Shown piece after piece: positions 61,911-64,000 of a stretch of 64,000 bases of DNA. The stretch covers positions 1 to 64,000 of the forward strand of contig JANNOM010000007.1 in the NCBI GenBank assembly GCA_031399065.1, written 5' to 3'. The DNA comes from JADCRZ01 sp031399065. Its GTDB lineage: Bacteria; Bacteroidota; Bacteroidia; Chitinophagales; Chitinophagaceae. The notes beneath the pieces were generated by a model. The model was not told the DNA's origin, did not search any database, and saw only the letters and a program-made list of their open reading frames with translations. Numbering within the stretch: position 1 is the stretch's first letter; each line of letters begins with the position of its first letter. A program made the position numbers and the translations under genes.

Positions 61911-63992
61911 ATGACCATCAGTTACCAGTGGCTAAGTGAATATTTACCGGTGAAAGTGGAGCCGGAGCGGTTATCGAAGATCCTTACCTCTATCGGTTTG
62001 GAAGTGGAGAGCCTGGAGAAATACACAGCACCCGGTGGGGTTGACTATCAAGATTTTATATATGAAATAGGTCTCACCCCCAACCGTATGGATGCTATGA
62101 GTCACTTAGGCGTGGCCCGCGATGTAAGTGCTTATCTAACACACCACGACAAAAAGGTGCTGAAAGTAAAGACCCCTTTCGTAAATACATTTAGACCCGA
62201 TAATACCAGCGCGCCTGTACAGGTAACGATCGGGAACAAAACAGGATGCCAGCGATACGCAGGCGTTTCCATTACCGGTATAACGATAAAGGAATCCCCC
62301 GGCTGGCTTAAAAACCGGCTCATGGCCATTGGGCTGCGCCCGATCAATAACATAGTGGACATTACCAATTATATACTGCACGAAACCGGACAACCCCTGC
62401 ACGCCTTTGACCTCGAAGCGGTAACGGATCATAAAATAGTCGTTAAAAACCTTCCCGAAGGAACTTCTTTTATCACGCTGGATGAAAAAGAACGAAAGAT
62501 ATCCGCTAACGATATTATGATATGCAATAGCCAGGAACCTATGTGTATCGGCGGCGTGTTCGGAGGTCTGAAAAGCGGCGTAAACAGTAGTACTACGGCT
62601 ATTTTCCTGGAAAGTGCCTGGTTTCTTCCCGGCGATATCCGCAAAACATCGTTACTCCACGGATTGAGGACAGACGCCGCCACCCGGTTTGAAAAAGGGG
62701 TGGACATTTCCAATACCGTAAATGTACTTAAAAGGGCAGCCCTGCTGATCCGGGAACTGGCCGGTGGTGAAATAGCTTCCGAGATAGTCGATATTTACCC
62801 TGAGCCCAGGCCGCGAACAGAAGTAGCCCTCAAATACCATTACCTGAAAAAGATCAGTGGTAAAAATTATCATCCCGACACCATTATTAAAATACTGGTG
62901 GCACTTGGTTTTGAACTGATAAAAGAAGGAATGGACGAAATATGGGTAAAAGTGCCTTATAGTAAACCGGATATTACCATTGGGGCAGATATCGTGGAAG
63001 AGATATTACGCATCGACGGGCTGGATAATGTAGATATACCCACGGCCATCACTATTTCCCCCTCCGTGGAAACAGGCAGAAAGGACGACTGGAAAGAAAA
63101 AATATCCGGATACCTGGCAGGCGCGGGTTTTATGGAAATAATGACCAATTCCATTACCAACAGTGCTTATTATAATGAGGAAATACGCAAGACTACCGTT
63201 CGCATGACTAATAGTCTTAGCGCTGACCTGGACATAATGCGGCCATCCATGCTGGAAACCGGGTTGCAGGCAATAGCGCATAACCTGAACCGCCGCAGTA
63301 ACGACCTCCGGTTTTTTGAATTTGGCAAAACATACAGCAGCAAGGCACCCGGGCATTATGAAGAAAAAGAACATCTCAGTCTTTATGTAACGGGAAATGT
63401 TCGTTCCGACAACTGGAAAGGAAAAGGCGAAAAAGCGGATATATATTATGTAAAAGGAGCGGCCGAAAGGATACTTCAACTGACCGGCCTGCCTTCCGGT
63501 ACTTATAATCCATTTACGAAAGAAGGACTTGAATATGCGCTGCAGGTGAAAGACGATAACGGGAACAGCCTACTGGAAGCCGGGCAGGCCGCCGCCTCCC
63601 GGCTGGAACTGTTCGCCATCAAACAACCTGTTTTTTATGCGGCCTTCGACTGGCAGCTATTGCTTCGCCTGGCATCGGAGCGAAGGCTGTCTTTTACAGA
63701 ATTACCCCGCCAGTTGCCGGTGTACAGGGATATAGCCATCGTAGTCGCGAAATCACTTCCCTTTAACTCAGTTGAGCAAACGGTTCGAAGTATACAGCTC
63801 GACAAACTAAAGGAGATACAGCTATTTGATATTTTTGAAAGTGATAAACTGGGGAAAGATAGAAAGTCGATGGCTATGAGTTTTACGTTCCTGGATGCCG
63901 ATAAAACGCTGACCGATACGGAAATAGACGAAATGATGCGGCGTATAATGAATTCATTCCGGCGGGAGTTGGGGGCTGAAATAAGAAAATAG
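61911..63992 (+). CDS. pheT: Phenylalanine--tRNA ligase beta subunit lacking the EMAP tRNA-binding domain
   Basis: 693 residues; usual bacterial PheT is about 790-820. It begins as a normal PheT (MTISYQWLSEYLPVKVEPER, ILTSIGLEVESLEKY, to residue 38), then after about ten residues reaches FIYEIGLTPNRMDAMSHLGV, which in ordinary PheT comes more than 100 residues later. The skipped part is the EMAP/OB-fold tRNA-binding domain and the LCSExELGL region. Everything after is present: the B3/B4 editing domain, B5 (SGKNYHPDTIIKILVALGFE), the synthetase-like core (MRPSMLETGLQAIAHNLNRR), and the FDX-ACB domain at the C-terminus (LPRQLPVYRDIAIVV ... LFDIFESDKLGKDRKSMAM). The reading frame is clean across the junction. 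The catalytic alpha subunit PheS is not in this window. Confidence 0.93.
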   Translation: MTISYQWLSEYLPVKVEPERLSKILTSIGLEVESLEKYTAPGGVDYQDFIYEIGLTPNRMDAMSHLGVARDVSAYLTHHDKKVLKVKTPFVNTFRPDNTSAPVQVTIGNKTGCQRYAGVSITGITIKESPGWLKNRLMAIGLRPINNIVDITNYILHETGQPLHAFDLEAVTDHKIVVKNLPEGTSFITLDEKERKISANDIMICNSQEPMCIGGVFGGLKSGVNSSTTAIFLESAWFLPGDIRKTSLLHGLRTDAATRFEKGVDISNTVNVLKRAALLIRELAGGEIASEIVDIYPEPRPRTEVALKYHYLKKISGKNYHPDTIIKILVALGFELIKEGMDEIWVKVPYSKPDITIGADIVEEILRIDGLDNVDIPTAITISPSVETGRKDDWKEKISGYLAGAGFMEIMTNSITNSAYYNEEIRKTTVRMTNSLSADLDIMRPSMLETGLQAIAHNLNRRSNDLRFFEFGKTYSSKAPGHYEEKEHLSLYVTGNVRSDNWKGKGEKADIYYVKGAAERILQLTGLPSGTYNPFTKEGLEYALQVKDDNGNSLLEAGQAAASRLELFAIKQPVFYAAFDWQLLLRLASERRLSFTELPRQLPVYRDIAIVVAKSLPFNSVEQTVRSIQLDKLKEIQLFDIFESDKLGKDRKSMAMSFTFLDADKTLTDTEIDEMMRRIMNSFRRELGAEIRK

Positions 63993-64000
63993 ATGTCAGA
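63993..64000 (+). CDS. Possible start of the next gene (cut by window edge)
   Basis: An ATG follows the pheT stop directly (TAGATGTCAGA), giving Met-Ser then the edge. Such tight spacing suggests a co-transcribed gene. In related genomes a short coiled-coil or ZapA-like gene often follows pheT, but two codons cannot show this. Confidence 0.25.

Noticed and set aside
1..64000. CRISPR array, tRNA, rRNA, insertion sequence or prophage
   Set aside because: No regularly spaced direct repeats with spacers, no cloverleaf-like or rRNA sequence, and no transposase, integrase or phage structural gene were recognised in any frame.

Overview
This window looks like a chromosomal segment of a Bacteroidota bacterium, most plausibly Chitinophagaceae. 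The signs are a complete 14-gene complex I operon with a short NuoG, a T9SS-type C-terminal sorting domain, an SMR exporter and polysaccharide genes of Bacteroidota style, and repeated matches to the Bacteroidota -7 promoter box TAnnTTTG just upstream of genes. Family placement is inference; phylum placement is strong.

Layout. 1-13,700 (minus strand): nuoA-B-C-D-[two foreign genes]-E-F-G-H-I-J-K-L-M-N, with nuoN cut by the window edge. A predicted small antitoxin-like gene and a nucleotidyltransferase-fold gene sit without gaps between nuoD and nuoE. 13,800-16,900 (minus): a TPR protein, a PstS-like lipoprotein and a small membrane protein. 16,900-18,720 (plus): low-molecular-weight tyrosine phosphatase and hisS. 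18,950-21,200: an accessory patch with the 3' remnant of a DUF885 zinc peptidase, a HigBA toxin-antitoxin pair behind a perfect 12-bp inverted repeat, a hypothetical gene, and two sets of 11-bp tandem repeats. 21,200-23,560: a 3-oxoadipyl-CoA-type thiolase divergent from rlmN.

23,900-32,720 (plus, visibly AT-rich): an OmpH/Skp-like gene, a 2395-residue SpvB/FG-GAP/RHS protein whose variable tip carries an HEFGH metallopeptidase motif, a small lipoprotein that may be its immunity protein, and a small T9SS-sorted protein. This is the best candidate for an undescribed system, a predicted polymorphic toxin operon with a dedicated chaperone.

32,770-53,370: a surface-polysaccharide locus. It holds an initiating sugar transferase, an O-antigen ligase-like protein, an ABC-2 exporter pair (Wzm/Wzt type), many GT2 and GT4 glycosyltransferases including two multidomain fusions, an RgpF-like protein, methyltransferases, a small coiled-coil protein sharing a signature with one fusion, an MsbA-like ABC exporter and a WaaE-like transferase. 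A 48-codon relic of a sugar epimerase lies inside it. The 39.3-48.1 kb part is AT-richer than its flanks, suggesting acquisition or allelic exchange.

53,370-64,000: a TPR histidine kinase and LuxR regulator pair, a second thiolase, pyrD, a TerC-family protein, rsmE-dnaB, and pheT. The 521-bp dnaB-pheT gap has two perfect DnaA boxes beside an AT-rich stretch. PheT lacks the usual internal EMAP/OB tRNA-binding domain. No rRNA, tRNA, CRISPR array or insertion sequence was recognised.
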